Positions 35,257-43,902 of a stretch of 64,000 nt of DNA are shown piece after piece. A program made the translations under genes and the position numbers. The stretch lies in the NCBI RefSeq assembly GCF_945957345.1, contig NZ_CAMFKW010000002.1, forward strand, positions 62,001-126,000, written 5' to 3'. Origin of the DNA: an uncultured Allobosea sp. GTDB taxonomy: Bacteria; Pseudomonadota; Alphaproteobacteria; Rhizobiales; Beijerinckiaceae. The notes under the pieces were generated by a model. The model worked only from the letters and a program-made list of their open reading frames with translations. It did not search any database and had not been told where the DNA came from. Position 1 is the stretch's first letter; each line of letters opens with the position of its first letter.

Positions 35257-35979
35257 ATGGCCTATATCGATGGTTTCGTCCTCGCAGTCCCGGCTGCGAA
35301 CAAGGAGGCCTACCGTAAGCAGGCTGCCGATGCGGCGCCGCTCTTCCAGGAATTCGGCGTCCGGCGCCATGTCGAGACCTGGGGCGACGATGTCCCGGAC
35401 GGCAAGGTGACGGATTTCAAGGGAGCGGTGAAGGCGACGCCGGACGAAGTGGTGGTCTTCTCCTGGTTCGAGTATCCGGACCGGGCGACGCGCGACGCCG
35501 CCAACGAAAAGATCATGAGCGATCCCCGCATGAAGGCGATGGGCGAGGCGATGCCCTTCGACGGCAAGCGCATGATCTATGGCGGCTTCGCTCCGATCCT
35601 CGACGAGGGCGAGGGCGGCGCGATGGGTTATGTCGACGGCGTCCTCGTCGCGGTGCCGGACGAGCGCAAGGCCGATTACCGCGACTTTTCCGCTGGGCAT
35701 GCGGCGCTGTTCAAGGAATATGGCGCCCGCCGGGTCGTCGACGCCTGGGGCGACGACGTGCCCGACGGCAAGCTCACGGATTTCAAGGGGGCGGTGAAGG
35801 CGCAAGCCGGCGAGACCGTGGTGTTCAGCTGGGTCGAGTGGCCGTCCAAGGAGGCGCGCGCCACCGGCTGGGGCAAGATCATGGCGGACCCGCGCATGGC
35901 CGAGCTCAGGATGCCCTTCGACGGCAAGCGCGTCGTCTATGGCGGCTTTGCGCCGATCTTCGACACCGGGCGCGGCTGA
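35257..35979 (+). CDS. Tandem-duplicated DUF1428 protein
   Basis: Family members are normally ~115-120 residues; this 240-residue protein holds two complete copies (residues ~1-118 and ~122-240). Each begins MxYxDGxxxAVP, contains WGDDVPDGK then TDFKGAVKA, and ends in PFDGKR then YGGFAPI. The repeats are clearly related but diverged, so the duplication is not recent. DUF1428 has a ferredoxin-like dimeric alpha/beta-barrel fold; fusing two copies would give an intramolecular dimer. Function unknown. A GGAGAGA site precedes the ATG. Confidence 0.93.
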   Translation: MAYIDGFVLAVPAANKEAYRKQAADAAPLFQEFGVRRHVETWGDDVPDGKVTDFKGAVKATPDEVVVFSWFEYPDRATRDAANEKIMSDPRMKAMGEAMPFDGKRMIYGGFAPILDEGEGGAMGYVDGVLVAVPDERKADYRDFSAGHAALFKEYGARRVVDAWGDDVPDGKLTDFKGAVKAQAGETVVFSWVEWPSKEARATGWGKIMADPRMAELRMPFDGKRVVYGGFAPIFDTGRG

Positions 35980-36010
35980 GGCCGCCTGCTCCGATATACG
36001 CAACGGCCAT

Positions 36011-36034
36011 GCGGGGGCGGCATCTTGCCCCCGC
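36011..36034. other. Stem-loop between DUF1428 and TauE genes
   Basis: An 8-base perfect stem gcgggggc / gcccccgc with an 8-base loop lies in the 101-base gap. No T-run follows, so it is a weak terminator or message-end stabiliser at best. Confidence 0.45.
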
Positions 36035-36080
36035 CGTCCAAATGACCGAGAGATCGGGCGGCTTCACCGGATCTCTCGTC

Positions 36081-36914
36081 ATGTTTGCTGGCATCCCCAT
36101 CGGCGATCTCGCCTTCCTCGCCGTCTCGCTCGTGCTGGCCGGCGCGGTGACCGGCCTTCTGGCGGGCGTCTTCGGCGTCGGTGGCGGCGCGGTCATCGTG
36201 CCCGTGCTCTATGAGGTCTTCCGCGTCATCGGCGTCGTCGACGAGGTGCGCATGCCGCTCGCGGTCGGCACCTCGCTCGCGGTGATCATCCCGACCTCGA
36301 TCCGCTCCTTCAACGCGCACCGGGCCAAAGGGCTCGTCGATCTCTCGATCCTGAAGATCTGGGCCGTGCCGGTCGTGATCGGCGTGATCTTCGGGAGCTG
36401 GATCGCACGCTATGCTCCGGCCGATCTCTTCAAGATCATCTTCGTCATCGTCGCGACGATCTCGGCCATCCGCCTGCTCTTTGCCGCCGATCGCTGGAAA
36501 TTCGGCGAGGACATGCCGGGCAAGCCGCTGATGGTGGCATATGGCGGCGTCATCGGCGTGCTCTCGGCCCTGATGGGCATCGGCGGCGGCCAGCTCTCCA
36601 GCCTGTTCATGACCTTCTATGGCCGGCCGATCCACCAGGCGGTCGCGACTTCGTCGGGCCTGGGTGTGCTGATCTCGATCCCCGGCGCGCTCGGCTTCAT
36701 CTATGCCGGCTGGCCGAAGATGGCGATGCTGCCGCCGCTCTCGCTCGGCTATGTCTCGCTGATCGGCATGATCCTGTTCATCCCGACCTCGATCTGGACC
36801 GCACCGATCGGCGCAAGCCTTGCGCATCGGCTCTCGAAGCGCCGTCTCGAAGTCGCCTTCGGCCTGTTCCTGCTCGTCGTCGCCGGTCGCTTCGTCTGGT
36901 CGCTGATCCACTGA
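36081..36914 (+). CDS. TauE/SafE-family anion permease
   Basis: This 277-residue inner-membrane protein has ~8 helices and two inverted half-repeats marked by GLLAGVFGVGGGAVIVP and GVLSALMGIGGGQLSS, the family signature. Members export sulfite, sulfoacetate or similar organosulfur anions. No sulfonate gene is nearby, so the substrate is not clear. An in-frame ATG at 36042 could add 13 residues; neither start has a strong ribosome site. The GNAT gene starts 12 bases downstream. Confidence 0.9.
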   Translation: MFAGIPIGDLAFLAVSLVLAGAVTGLLAGVFGVGGGAVIVPVLYEVFRVIGVVDEVRMPLAVGTSLAVIIPTSIRSFNAHRAKGLVDLSILKIWAVPVVIGVIFGSWIARYAPADLFKIIFVIVATISAIRLLFAADRWKFGEDMPGKPLMVAYGGVIGVLSALMGIGGGQLSSLFMTFYGRPIHQAVATSSGLGVLISIPGALGFIYAGWPKMAMLPPLSLGYVSLIGMILFIPTSIWTAPIGASLAHRLSKRRLEVAFGLFLLVVAGRFVWSLIH

Positions 36915-36926
36915 GATGGAAGGGCC

Positions 36927-37409
36927 ATGAGCGAGATCGCGATCCGGCTGCTCCAGCCCGCAGACCAGGAGGCGCTGGCGGCGCTGATGGTCGAGATGCA
37001 GGGTCACTACAGCGTGCCTTGCCCGCCGCTGGCGGAGGTTCTCGGCGGTCTGGCGGCCTTGCCGGCTGGCGTCGACATCCTGATCGCGGTGAAGGGCGAG
37101 GCGGTTCTCGGCTTTGCCTCGGCCTGCAATCTCTACCCGGGGCCGGGCCTGAAGACCGGCTTCTTCCTCAAGGAGATCTACGTTGCCGATGCAGCGCGGG
37201 GCGCCGGCCTCGGTCGCAAACTGATGGCAGCGCTCGCCGAACTGGCACTGGAGCGCGGGCACCGCCGCATCGACTGGACGGCCGATGCCGACGATGCGGC
37301 GCTTCTGCGCTTCTATGACGGTCTCGGCGCGACTCCATACCCGAAAAAAGTGTTCTACCGTCTAACCGGGGATGCTCTGGTAAATCTGGCGGAAACAGAA
37401 GGCTCCTGA
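36927..37409 (+). CDS. GNAT-family N-acetyltransferase
   Basis: This 160-residue acetyl-CoA-dependent acyltransferase has the GNAT core: LKEIYVADAARGAGLGRKLM forms the acetyl-CoA pyrophosphate loop (R/QxxGxG/A), and FYDGLGATPYPKKVFYRL gives the C-terminal strand. The substrate is unknown. The gene is the last of the rightward run; a structured intergenic repeat begins just after its stop. Confidence 0.9.
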   Translation: MSEIAIRLLQPADQEALAALMVEMQGHYSVPCPPLAEVLGGLAALPAGVDILIAVKGEAVLGFASACNLYPGPGLKTGFFLKEIYVADAARGAGLGRKLMAALAELALERGHRRIDWTADADDAALLRFYDGLGATPYPKKVFYRLTGDALVNLAETEGS

Positions 37410-37416
37410 AACACCC

Positions 37417-37512
37417 CGTCATCCCGGGCTTGACCCGGGATCCATCGTAGAGCGCCGCGCTCTCCGATGGATTCCGGATCGGCGCCGCTTTCGCGGCTTG
37501 TCCGGAATGACG
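37417..37512. repeat. Cloverleaf-like intergenic repeat, copy A
   Basis: Outer arms cgtcat (37417-37422) and atgacg (37507-37512) enclose three hairpins: atcccggg/cccgggat around 37421-37441, atccatcg/cgatggat from about 37440 to 37472 with an inner agagcg/cgctct, and ttccgga/tccggaa from about 37472 to 37507 with an inner gccgc/gcggc. The same plan is seen at 39705-39799. Confidence 0.8.
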
Positions 37513-37544
37513 CAGGTGGGCAGATCACCATCGCCCTCCGCCGC

Positions 37545-37721
37545 TCAGCCTTTGCGATCGGACAGCCTCTCCGGCAACACCGCCATGATCGCCAGCCGCT
37601 CGGCCTCGTTCAGCCGGCCCCATTGCGCGATCTCGGCGAGCGTTCGCCCGCAGCCTTCGCAGAGCTTGCTCACGGGATCGATCACGCAGACCTTGATACA
37701 GGGCGTCGAAACCCCGCTCAT
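37545..37721 (-). CDS. DUF1289 small Cys-rich protein
   Basis: This 58-residue protein contains the DUF1289 cysteine pattern CIKVCVIDP followed by LCEGCGRTLAEIAQW, four Cys suited to bind Zn or an Fe-S cluster. Its ATG at 37721 overlaps the cobS stop by four bases, so it is translationally coupled to cobS. Function unknown; the family is widespread in proteobacteria. Confidence 0.88.
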   Translation of the reverse strand: MSGVSTPCIKVCVIDPVSKLCEGCGRTLAEIAQWGRLNEAERLAIMAVLPERLSDRKG

Positions 37722-38596
37722 CGCACCGGCCACCCGATCGCGAGCGCAAGGCCGAGATAGATCGCGATCTCGGCGAGTTGCTGGGCCGCGCCGAGGATGT
37801 CCCCGGTCTGCCCGCCGATCAGGCGCCGCGCCATCCGCGACAGCACCGCCGCCACTCCATGCGCCAGCGCGAAGCCGATCAGCAAGCCGGCGATCGGCAA
37901 TTGCGCGGCCAGTCCGATCCCGGTCGCGAGAAAGAGGCTGAGGCCCAAAGCGATCCGCGCCGTCAGCGCCGTCGGCTGGCCGACGGCCGCCGCCGCTCCG
38001 GTGCTGCGCGCCGCCGGCTGGGTCGCCAGCATGAACAGCCCCTCGGCGCGAGACCATGGCGCCGCGACCAACACGGCGGCCGCCGCTGCCCAAGCGCCAG
38101 AGCGCTCGAGGATCATGGCGATCAGGCTCGCGCGCAGCATGAGCGAAAGCCCCAGCGCCAGCGCGCCATAGGAGCCGACGCGGCTGTCCTTCATGATCTC
38201 CAGCCGACGCTCGATCGTATGGCCGCCGAACAATCCGTCAGCGGTGTCGGCAAGCCCGTCCTCGTGGAAGGCGCCCGTCGTCAGGGCGAGTGCCGTCAGC
38301 GCCAGCGCCGCGACGACGAAGCCGCTCAGCCCCGCAAGGCCAGCCCCCAATGCAATGAGCGCAGCCGGCGCGGCGATGACGAGCGCGGCGAAGGGCAGGG
38401 CGCGCGGCACCTCCCGGAAATCCGGAACGGCATGGCCGTCGCTCTCGCCCGGCAGCAAGGGCACCGGCAGGCGCGACCAGAATCGCAGGCAGATCGCGGT
38501 CGCGATTCCCCAGCCCGGCCAGTCCGGCGGGGGCGCCTCGCTCGTGGTTTCGGCCTCTGCCATGCCTGCCGCGTCGTCTCGCTCGATTGTCTTCAC
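37718..38596 (-). CDS. cobS: Adenosylcobinamide-GDP ribazoletransferase (cobalamin synthase)
   Basis: This is a ~280-292-residue inner-membrane enzyme that joins adenosylcobinamide-GDP to alpha-ribazole (phosphate) in the last step of cobalamin assembly. The catalytic motif LTTGAFHEDGLADTADGLFG and the RLEIMKDSRVGSYGALAL segment are intact, with ~6 helices. The GTG at 38596 or the ATG at 38563 could be the start; I keep the longer form with low certainty. It is divergent from cobT with only 52 bases between them, so the two genes share a promoter region. No cobalamin riboswitch fits in that gap. Confidence 0.94.
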   Translation of the reverse strand: MKTIERDDAAGMAEAETTSEAPPPDWPGWGIATAICLRFWSRLPVPLLPGESDGHAVPDFREVPRALPFAALVIAAPAALIALGAGLAGLSGFVVAALALTALALTTGAFHEDGLADTADGLFGGHTIERRLEIMKDSRVGSYGALALGLSLMLRASLIAMILERSGAWAAAAAVLVAAPWSRAEGLFMLATQPAARSTGAAAAVGQPTALTARIALGLSLFLATGIGLAAQLPIAGLLIGFALAHGVAAVLSRMARRLIGGQTGDILGAAQQLAEIAIYLGLALAIGWPVR

Positions 38597-38648
38597 GCTC
38601 CCGACCCTATAGCAGCAGCGTCAATCCTGCCGCCATGCCGATGCGCTG

Positions 38649-39698
38649 ATGCGGCGCCCTCGCATGATGGATTTGACCATGGCCGCCTCCGGATTGCCCT
38701 TCGACGATATCCGCGACCTCATCGCCGCGATGCCCGGCCCCGACATGGCGGCGGCGAATGCGGTGCGTGCCCGCGACGCCAACCTGACCAAGCCGGCCGG
38801 TAGTCTCGGCCGCATGGAAGAGATCGCCGAATGGCTCGCCGCCTGGCAGGGCAAGGCCCCGCCGGAAGTGCGGCGCCCGCTGGTCTGCGTCTTCGCCGGC
38901 AACCATGGCGTGGTGGCGCAGGGCGTCTCGGCCTATCCGCAGGCGGTGACGCGGCAGATGCTGGAGAATTTCGCGGCCGGCGGCGCGGCGATCAACCAGA
39001 TCTGCGCAGCCTATGATCTCGGCTTCAAGGTCTTCGACCTCGCGCTCGACCTGCCGACGGGTGATTTCACGCAAACCGATGCACTCGACGAGCGCGCCTG
39101 CGTCGCCACCATGGCCTTCGGCATGGAAGCGCTCGTCGGCGGGACGGACCTGCTCTGCCTCGGCGAGATGGGCATCGGCAACACCACCTCGGCGGCAGCG
39201 ATCTACGCGGCGCTCTATGGCGGCGACGCAGCGCATTGGTGCGGTCGCGGCACCGGCGTCGATGACGAGGGCCTGAAGCGCAAGGTTGCAGCGGTGGAGG
39301 CGGGGCTGGCGCTGCATCGCGCCCATCTCAAGGATCCGCTCGAAGTGCTGCGCCGGCTCGGCGGGCGCGAGGTCGCCGCGATCTGCGGCGCGATCATCGC
39401 CGCCCGCTCACAGCGTATCCCGGTGATCCTCGACGGCTATGTCGTGACCGCCGCCGCGGCGATCCTGCACGCGATCGAGCCCTCGACCATCGACCACTGC
39501 ATCGCCGGCCATCTCTCGGCCGAGGGCGCCCATGCCGACGTGCTCGCCCGTCTCGGCAAGGTGCCGTTGCTGGCGCTGGACATGCGTCTCGGCGAGGGTT
39601 CGGGCGCAGCGCTCGCCGCTGGCCTCGTCAAGGCGGCGGCGGCGGTCCACTCGGGCATGGCGACCTTCGAGCAAGCCCAGGTCGCGCGGAAGGATTGA
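38649..39698 (+). CDS. cobT: Nicotinate-nucleotide-dimethylbenzimidazole phosphoribosyltransferase
   Basis: This 349-residue enzyme makes alpha-ribazole phosphate, the lower-ligand precursor consumed after dephosphorylation by CobS. Typical segments are LTKPAGSLGRMEEIAEWLA, VFAGNHGVVAQGVSAYPQ, GEMGIGNTTSAAAIYAAL and LGEGSGAALAAGLVKAAAAV. The start is uncertain among ATGs at 38649, 38664, 38667 and 38679, because none has a clear ribosome site. A cloverleaf-like repeat follows the stop. Confidence 0.95.
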   Translation: MRRPRMMDLTMAASGLPFDDIRDLIAAMPGPDMAAANAVRARDANLTKPAGSLGRMEEIAEWLAAWQGKAPPEVRRPLVCVFAGNHGVVAQGVSAYPQAVTRQMLENFAAGGAAINQICAAYDLGFKVFDLALDLPTGDFTQTDALDERACVATMAFGMEALVGGTDLLCLGEMGIGNTTSAAAIYAALYGGDAAHWCGRGTGVDDEGLKRKVAAVEAGLALHRAHLKDPLEVLRRLGGREVAAICGAIIAARSQRIPVILDGYVVTAAAAILHAIEPSTIDHCIAGHLSAEGAHADVLARLGKVPLLALDMRLGEGSGAALAAGLVKAAAAVHSGMATFEQAQVARKD

Positions 39699-39704
39699 TT
39701 CCAG

Positions 39705-39799
39705 CCGTCATGCTCGCCCTTGTGGCGAGCATCCACGTCTTGAACACCGCTCTGCATCGGTGAAGACGTGGATGGTCGGGACAAGCCCGACCATGACGG
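39705..39799. repeat. Cloverleaf-like intergenic repeat, copy B
   Basis: The outer stem ccgtcatg (39705-39712) / catgacgg (39792-39799) closes three arms: gctcgcc/ggcgagc (39712-39730), atccacgtctt/aagacgtggat (39731-39773, with an inner caccg/cggtg) and ggtcggg/cccgacc (39774-39792). It fills the gap between cobT and ddl and could also act as a terminator for both convergent genes. Confidence 0.85.
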
Positions 39800-39825
39800 G
39801 CAGCGTCGGACCGGGGTAGGGGCTT

Positions 39826-40944
39826 CTACCCCGCGTAATCTGTCTTCAGGCCCGCCCGCTCGGAATGGCGCTCCTGTGCCAGCTCGATCAGGCGGGTGAT
39901 GAGGGCGGGATAGGGCAGACCGGAGGCCTCCATCATCTTCGGATACATGCTGATCGCGGTGAAGCCCGGCAGCGTGTTGATCTCGTTGAAGTAGAAGGCG
40001 CCGCTCTGGCGGTCGAGAAAGAAGTCGACGCGCGCGAGACCGCTGCATTCCAGCGCGAGGAAGGCATCGATCGCGAGCTGCCGCACGCGAGCCATCTGCT
40101 CGGCGTCGAGGCTGGCCGGCAGGTCGACGCTGGCGCCATCCTGGTCGATATACTTGGCCTCGTAGGAGTAGAATTCGTGCTGCGGGCCTGCATTGAGCTC
40201 GCTGGCGACGCTCGCCACCGGCGGATCGCCATCGAGCACTGCGACCTCGATCTCGCGGGCGTCGATGCCCTGCTCGACCAGCACCTTGGTGTCGTACTGG
40301 AAGGCGTCGTTGAGCGCGACGCCGAGAGCCTCCCAGCTCTTGACCTTATGCACGCCGACACTGGAACCCATGTTGCAGGGCTTGACGAAGACGGGGAGCG
40401 TGAGCCGTCCCTGCGCCGCCTTCGCCGCCCCTTCCGGATCGCGCCGCCAGTCCCGTCGCGACAGGGCGAGATAGGGCGCGACCGGCAGGCCGGCCAGCGC
40501 CGCCAGCCGCTTGGCGATGTCCTTGTGCATGCCGACCGCCGAGGCCAGCACGCCAGAGCCGACATAGGCAGCGCCGGCGAGTTCCAGCAGGCCCTGCATC
40601 GCGCCGTCCTCGCAGAGCGGGCCATGGATCACGGGGAACACGACATCGACCGGCGCGATCGCGGGGGTTGCGCTGTCTGAGGGCAGGATCGCGGTGTGCT
40701 CGCCATGCGGTTCCAGCCGGATCATCGGCGAATCCGCCGGGATCGGCAGGCTCTCGGTATTGGCACTCTCGATCCGGCGCAGATCGTGGCACTGCCAGCG
40801 TCCCTGCTTGTCGATGCTGATCGGTACCGGCTCGAAACGCTCCCGGTCGATATAGCGCAGGACGGAGGCAGCCGATTTCAGCGACACCTCATGCTCCCCC
40901 GACTTGCCCCCATAGAGCACGGCGACGCGCGTTTTCCGGTTCAT
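39826..40944 (-). CDS. ddl: D-alanine-D-alanine ligase
   Basis: This 372-residue ATP-grasp enzyme makes the D-Ala-D-Ala dipeptide of peptidoglycan. Key regions are VAVLYGGKSGEHEVSLKSA at the N-terminus, VFPVIHGPLCEDGAMQGLLE, the KPCNMGSSVGVHKV nucleotide loop, and FYFNEINTLPGFTAISMYP with the metal-binding Glu/Asn. The length and the EHEVSLKSA-type insert match the longer DdlA form. The gene stands alone here rather than in the mur cluster, where alphaproteobacteria often keep another copy (ddlB). Confidence 0.95.
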   Translation of the reverse strand: MNRKTRVAVLYGGKSGEHEVSLKSAASVLRYIDRERFEPVPISIDKQGRWQCHDLRRIESANTESLPIPADSPMIRLEPHGEHTAILPSDSATPAIAPVDVVFPVIHGPLCEDGAMQGLLELAGAAYVGSGVLASAVGMHKDIAKRLAALAGLPVAPYLALSRRDWRRDPEGAAKAAQGRLTLPVFVKPCNMGSSVGVHKVKSWEALGVALNDAFQYDTKVLVEQGIDAREIEVAVLDGDPPVASVASELNAGPQHEFYSYEAKYIDQDGASVDLPASLDAEQMARVRQLAIDAFLALECSGLARVDFFLDRQSGAFYFNEINTLPGFTAISMYPKMMEASGLPYPALITRLIELAQERHSERAGLKTDYAG

Positions 40945-41031
40945 GATCCGAGGGTCCGAGAGGCTGGAGGAGATGTCTGGGCGAGATGGCGAGGTGTCGC
41001 CGAGCGATGGGGCGAGATTCGGGCGGAAGGA

Positions 41032-42615
41032 TCAGGCCGCCCGCGGCCTTGGTTTTGGCTCGGGAAGGGCGGCGAGCGTGTCCATCACGCGCTCGGCCGG
41101 CAGCGTGATCGTGACCTCGGTGCCGGCGCGCGGCTTGGATTTCAGGTGGAAGCCGCCGCCATGCAGGTCGATCAGGCCCTTGACGATCGGCAGGCCGAGA
41201 CCCGAGCCCTGCTCGGCGGTCTTGATCGCAAGAGAGCCACGCCCGAAGCTCTGCATGACGATCGGGATTTCGTTCTCGGGGATGCCGGGGCCGGTATCGC
41301 TGACCGAGACATATTGGCCGCCTGTCGCGGTCCAGCCGACCTTGATCGTGATCTCGCCGCCCTGGGGCGTGAATTTGATCGCGTTCGAGAGCACGTTGAG
41401 CACGGCCTGCCGGATGGCGCGTTCGTCGGCCCAGACGCGCGGCAGGTCCGGTTCTGCCAGCGCGCGGACGCTCTGGCCCTTGGCCTTGGCGCGCAGCGCC
41501 AGCATGTGCTGGCTATCCTCGACGATGCTGGAGAGCGAGAGCGCCTCCTCGTTCAACTCGTATTTGCCGGCCTCGATGCGCGAGAGGTCGAGGATCTCGT
41601 TGATCAGGTTGAGCAGGTGCTGGCCCGAGCCGTGGATATCGGCCGAGTACTCCTTGTAGGCGGCATTGGCATGCACGCCGAAGATCTCGTTCTTCATCAC
41701 CTCGGAGAAGCCGAGGATCGCGTTGAGCGGCGTGCGCAATTCATGGCTCATCGTCGCCAGGAAGCGCGACTTGGCGAGATTGGCCTCTTCGGCCTTGCGG
41801 CGGGCCTCGTCCGAATTGGCGTTCGCGGTTTCCAGCTCCGCGATCAGCGCATCCTTCTCGGCGCGGAAGGTGATCGAGGCGACCGAGCTGGCATAGAGGC
41901 GGTTGGCGAGGAAGATGAAGAAGAGCTGGGCCGAGGCCGCCATCAGCGCCATGGTGACGCTGTCCATGTCACGCCGGTCCCAGAAGAAGACCATGATCCC
42001 GACGATGATCGGCGTCAGCCCGGCATAGACCGCCATCGGGATCGTGGCGGAAAGCATGACGGTGAGCGCGCTGACGATCAGCAGCGCAGTCGTGACGAAG
42101 ACCTTGGCGCCGGGCGCGTCGACCGGAACGAACAGCAGCAGCAGGAACGACCAGGCGAGGCCGTGCATGCCTTCGGCGGCGGCGAAGAGCCTGCGCCAGA
42201 GCTTTAGCCGGACCTCGTCGGGAGCCTTCGCGAGGAAGCGCCGTGCCGTCAGCACGATGATCATCGCCGTGAGCAGCACCGCGCCGCTCCAGACCGCGAC
42301 GAGCGGGGTCGGCAGCCAGAGGCAGGCGCCGGCGGCGATGCTGAGCACGAGCACCAGCGTGCCCGCGGTGCCCGCGATGCGGTATTGCGCGAAGACGCGC
42401 AGCAACTCGTTGTCGAAGGCGCGTTCCAACCCCGTCGAGGAGGTCAGCCGTTCGCGCGCGGATTTGACCTCGCGCGTGACCAGCTTCCGGCGGGCCACGG
42501 CCGAGGGGTCGGGTCCGCGCCCGCGCTGCACCTGTTCGGCCGTCACTTCCGCCATGATCGAGAGCGTGTATCCTCGTTCGGTCGCTGCGGCATGCAGGGA
42601 CCGGCTCGCCATCAT
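41032..42615 (-). CDS. Membrane sensor histidine kinase, PdhS/PleC-like
   Basis: This ~527-residue kinase has about six N-terminal helices (residues ~70-235), a short coiled-coil linker (DALIAELETANANSDEARRK), a HisKA domain with the phospho-accepting His in ATMSHELRTPLNAILGFSEV, and an HATPase domain with N-box SNAIKFTP, G1 SDTGPGIPE and G2 GSGLGLPIVKGLI. The GFSEVMKNEIFG phrase is typical of the alphaproteobacterial DivJ/PleC/PdhS group that phosphorylates DivK or PleD. No response regulator is adjacent. ATGs at 42615 and 42612 are equally possible starts. Confidence 0.9.
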   Translation of the reverse strand: MMASRSLHAAATERGYTLSIMAEVTAEQVQRGRGPDPSAVARRKLVTREVKSARERLTSSTGLERAFDNELLRVFAQYRIAGTAGTLVLVLSIAAGACLWLPTPLVAVWSGAVLLTAMIIVLTARRFLAKAPDEVRLKLWRRLFAAAEGMHGLAWSFLLLLFVPVDAPGAKVFVTTALLIVSALTVMLSATIPMAVYAGLTPIIVGIMVFFWDRRDMDSVTMALMAASAQLFFIFLANRLYASSVASITFRAEKDALIAELETANANSDEARRKAEEANLAKSRFLATMSHELRTPLNAILGFSEVMKNEIFGVHANAAYKEYSADIHGSGQHLLNLINEILDLSRIEAGKYELNEEALSLSSIVEDSQHMLALRAKAKGQSVRALAEPDLPRVWADERAIRQAVLNVLSNAIKFTPQGGEITIKVGWTATGGQYVSVSDTGPGIPENEIPIVMQSFGRGSLAIKTAEQGSGLGLPIVKGLIDLHGGGFHLKSKPRAGTEVTITLPAERVMDTLAALPEPKPRPRAA

Positions 42616-42642
42616 GGACACCAAATCGTTAAGCTCTTCCTG

Positions 42643-43194
42643 ATGGCACCCTTCGGATTTGGTCGCTCACGCTATGGACCCTTCGGCTGGCGCCGCGTCG
42701 GCCGGCCGGTCGACTTCGTCGTGGCGCTGGGCCTGCTTGGCTTTCTCGCGCTGGCGGGCGCGATTCTGCAATATCGTCTCGGCCCGGCGCGGGAACTGAT
42801 GGGGGCGGCCCAGGCGATCGACGGCGATTCCGTGCGCCTGCTCGGCGAGGAGTTGCGGCTGGAGGGCATCGGCGCGCCCGAATATCGCCAGAGCTGCACC
42901 GCGCGCGACGGCAGGCCGGTCGCCTGCGGGCGCGAGGCGCGCCGCGCCCTGCAGGCGATGCTGGCGCGCGGCGTGACCCATTGCGAGATTGGCAAGGCCG
43001 ACCGCTACGGCCGCGGCCTCGCACGCTGCCGGCAGGGCGACACCGACATCAACGCGACTTTGGTGCGCGAGGGCCATGCGGTCTCCTACGGCGCCTATCG
43101 CGCCGAGGAGGACGAGGCGCGGGCCGCCGGCCGCGGCATCTGGGCGACGCAGTTCGAGCGCCCGGAAGCCTGGCGCCGCAGCCATCCGCGCTGA
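42643..43194 (+). CDS. Membrane-anchored thermonuclease-like (SNase) protein
   Basis: This 183-residue protein has one N-terminal helix (residues ~24-43) and then a staphylococcal-nuclease fold in the periplasm. Conserved are AIDGDSVRL (59-66), the first Arg (R72), the Glu (E80 in GAPEYRQ) and the second Arg in KADRYGRGLARC (R124). The Ca2+ ligand Asp40 of the staphylococcal enzyme is Gly77 here (GIGAPE instead of GIDAPE), so nuclease activity may be reduced or lost. It is divergent from the histidine kinase with only ~27 bases between starts. Confidence 0.87.
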   Translation: MAPFGFGRSRYGPFGWRRVGRPVDFVVALGLLGFLALAGAILQYRLGPARELMGAAQAIDGDSVRLLGEELRLEGIGAPEYRQSCTARDGRPVACGREARRALQAMLARGVTHCEIGKADRYGRGLARCRQGDTDINATLVREGHAVSYGAYRAEEDEARAAGRGIWATQFERPEAWRRSHPR

Positions 43195-43287
43195 GGTCCT
43201 CCGCCATGCTCGCGTCATGAAGCGCCGGCAATCCGGTTGACCTTCCGGCGTGGGCCGTGATCGGGTACGGCGGAAGACGGAGAGGAC

Positions 43288-43902
43288 ATGATGAAGCTCT
43301 ATGACGGCGGGCGGGCGCCGAATCCACGGCGGGTCCGCATCTTCTTCGCCGAGAAGGGGGTGCCGCTGCCGGAACTCGTGCCGGTCGACATCGTCAAAAA
43401 AGAGCACAGGACCGAGGCCTTCACCCGGATCAATCCCGCTCAGCGCCTCCCCGTCCTCGAACTCGACGACGGCACGGCGCTGGCCGAGACGATCGCCATC
43501 TGCCGTTATATCGAAGCCCTGCATCCGCAGCCGGCGATGTTCGGCCGCGATGCGAAAGAGCAGGCGACCATCGAGATGTGGAACCGGCGTGTCGAACTTG
43601 GTCTCTTCGCCAGCGTTGCCGCCGTCTTCCGTCACAGCCATCCGTCGATGGCGGAGCTGGAGGATCAGGTTCCCGAATGGGCCGAGGCCAATCGCGACCA
43701 GATGGACGACCATCTCTGGCTGCTCGAATTGCAGCTCGCGGCCAATCCCTTCATCTGCGGCGAGGTCCTGACCGTCGCCGACATCACCGCTGGTATCGCC
43801 ATCGACTTCATGAAGCCGTCGCGCATTCCGCTGCCAGAGGATTTCGTCAATATCCGCCGCTGGCATGGCGAGTTGTCCGGCCGTCCGAGCTGGAAGGTCT
43901 GA
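43288..43902 (+). CDS. Glutathione S-transferase
   Basis: This 204-residue enzyme has a thioredoxin-like N-terminal domain (LYDGGRAPNPRRVRIFFAEK, INPAQRLPVLELDDG with the cis-Pro, and LAETIAICRYIEALHP with the gamma-glutamyl-binding Glu) and an all-helical C-terminal domain (FICGEVLTVADITAGIAIDF). A GGAGAGGAC site precedes the tandem ATGs at 43288 and 43291. It starts a run of four genes whose stops and starts overlap. Confidence 0.92.
   Translation: MMKLYDGGRAPNPRRVRIFFAEKGVPLPELVPVDIVKKEHRTEAFTRINPAQRLPVLELDDGTALAETIAICRYIEALHPQPAMFGRDAKEQATIEMWNRRVELGLFASVAAVFRHSHPSMAELEDQVPEWAEANRDQMDDHLWLLELQLAANPFICGEVLTVADITAGIAIDFMKPSRIPLPEDFVNIRRWHGELSGRPSWKV

Noticed and set aside
38597..38648. Cobalamin riboswitch between cobS and cobT
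   Set aside because: The gap is only 52 bases and lacks the conserved B12-box pattern.
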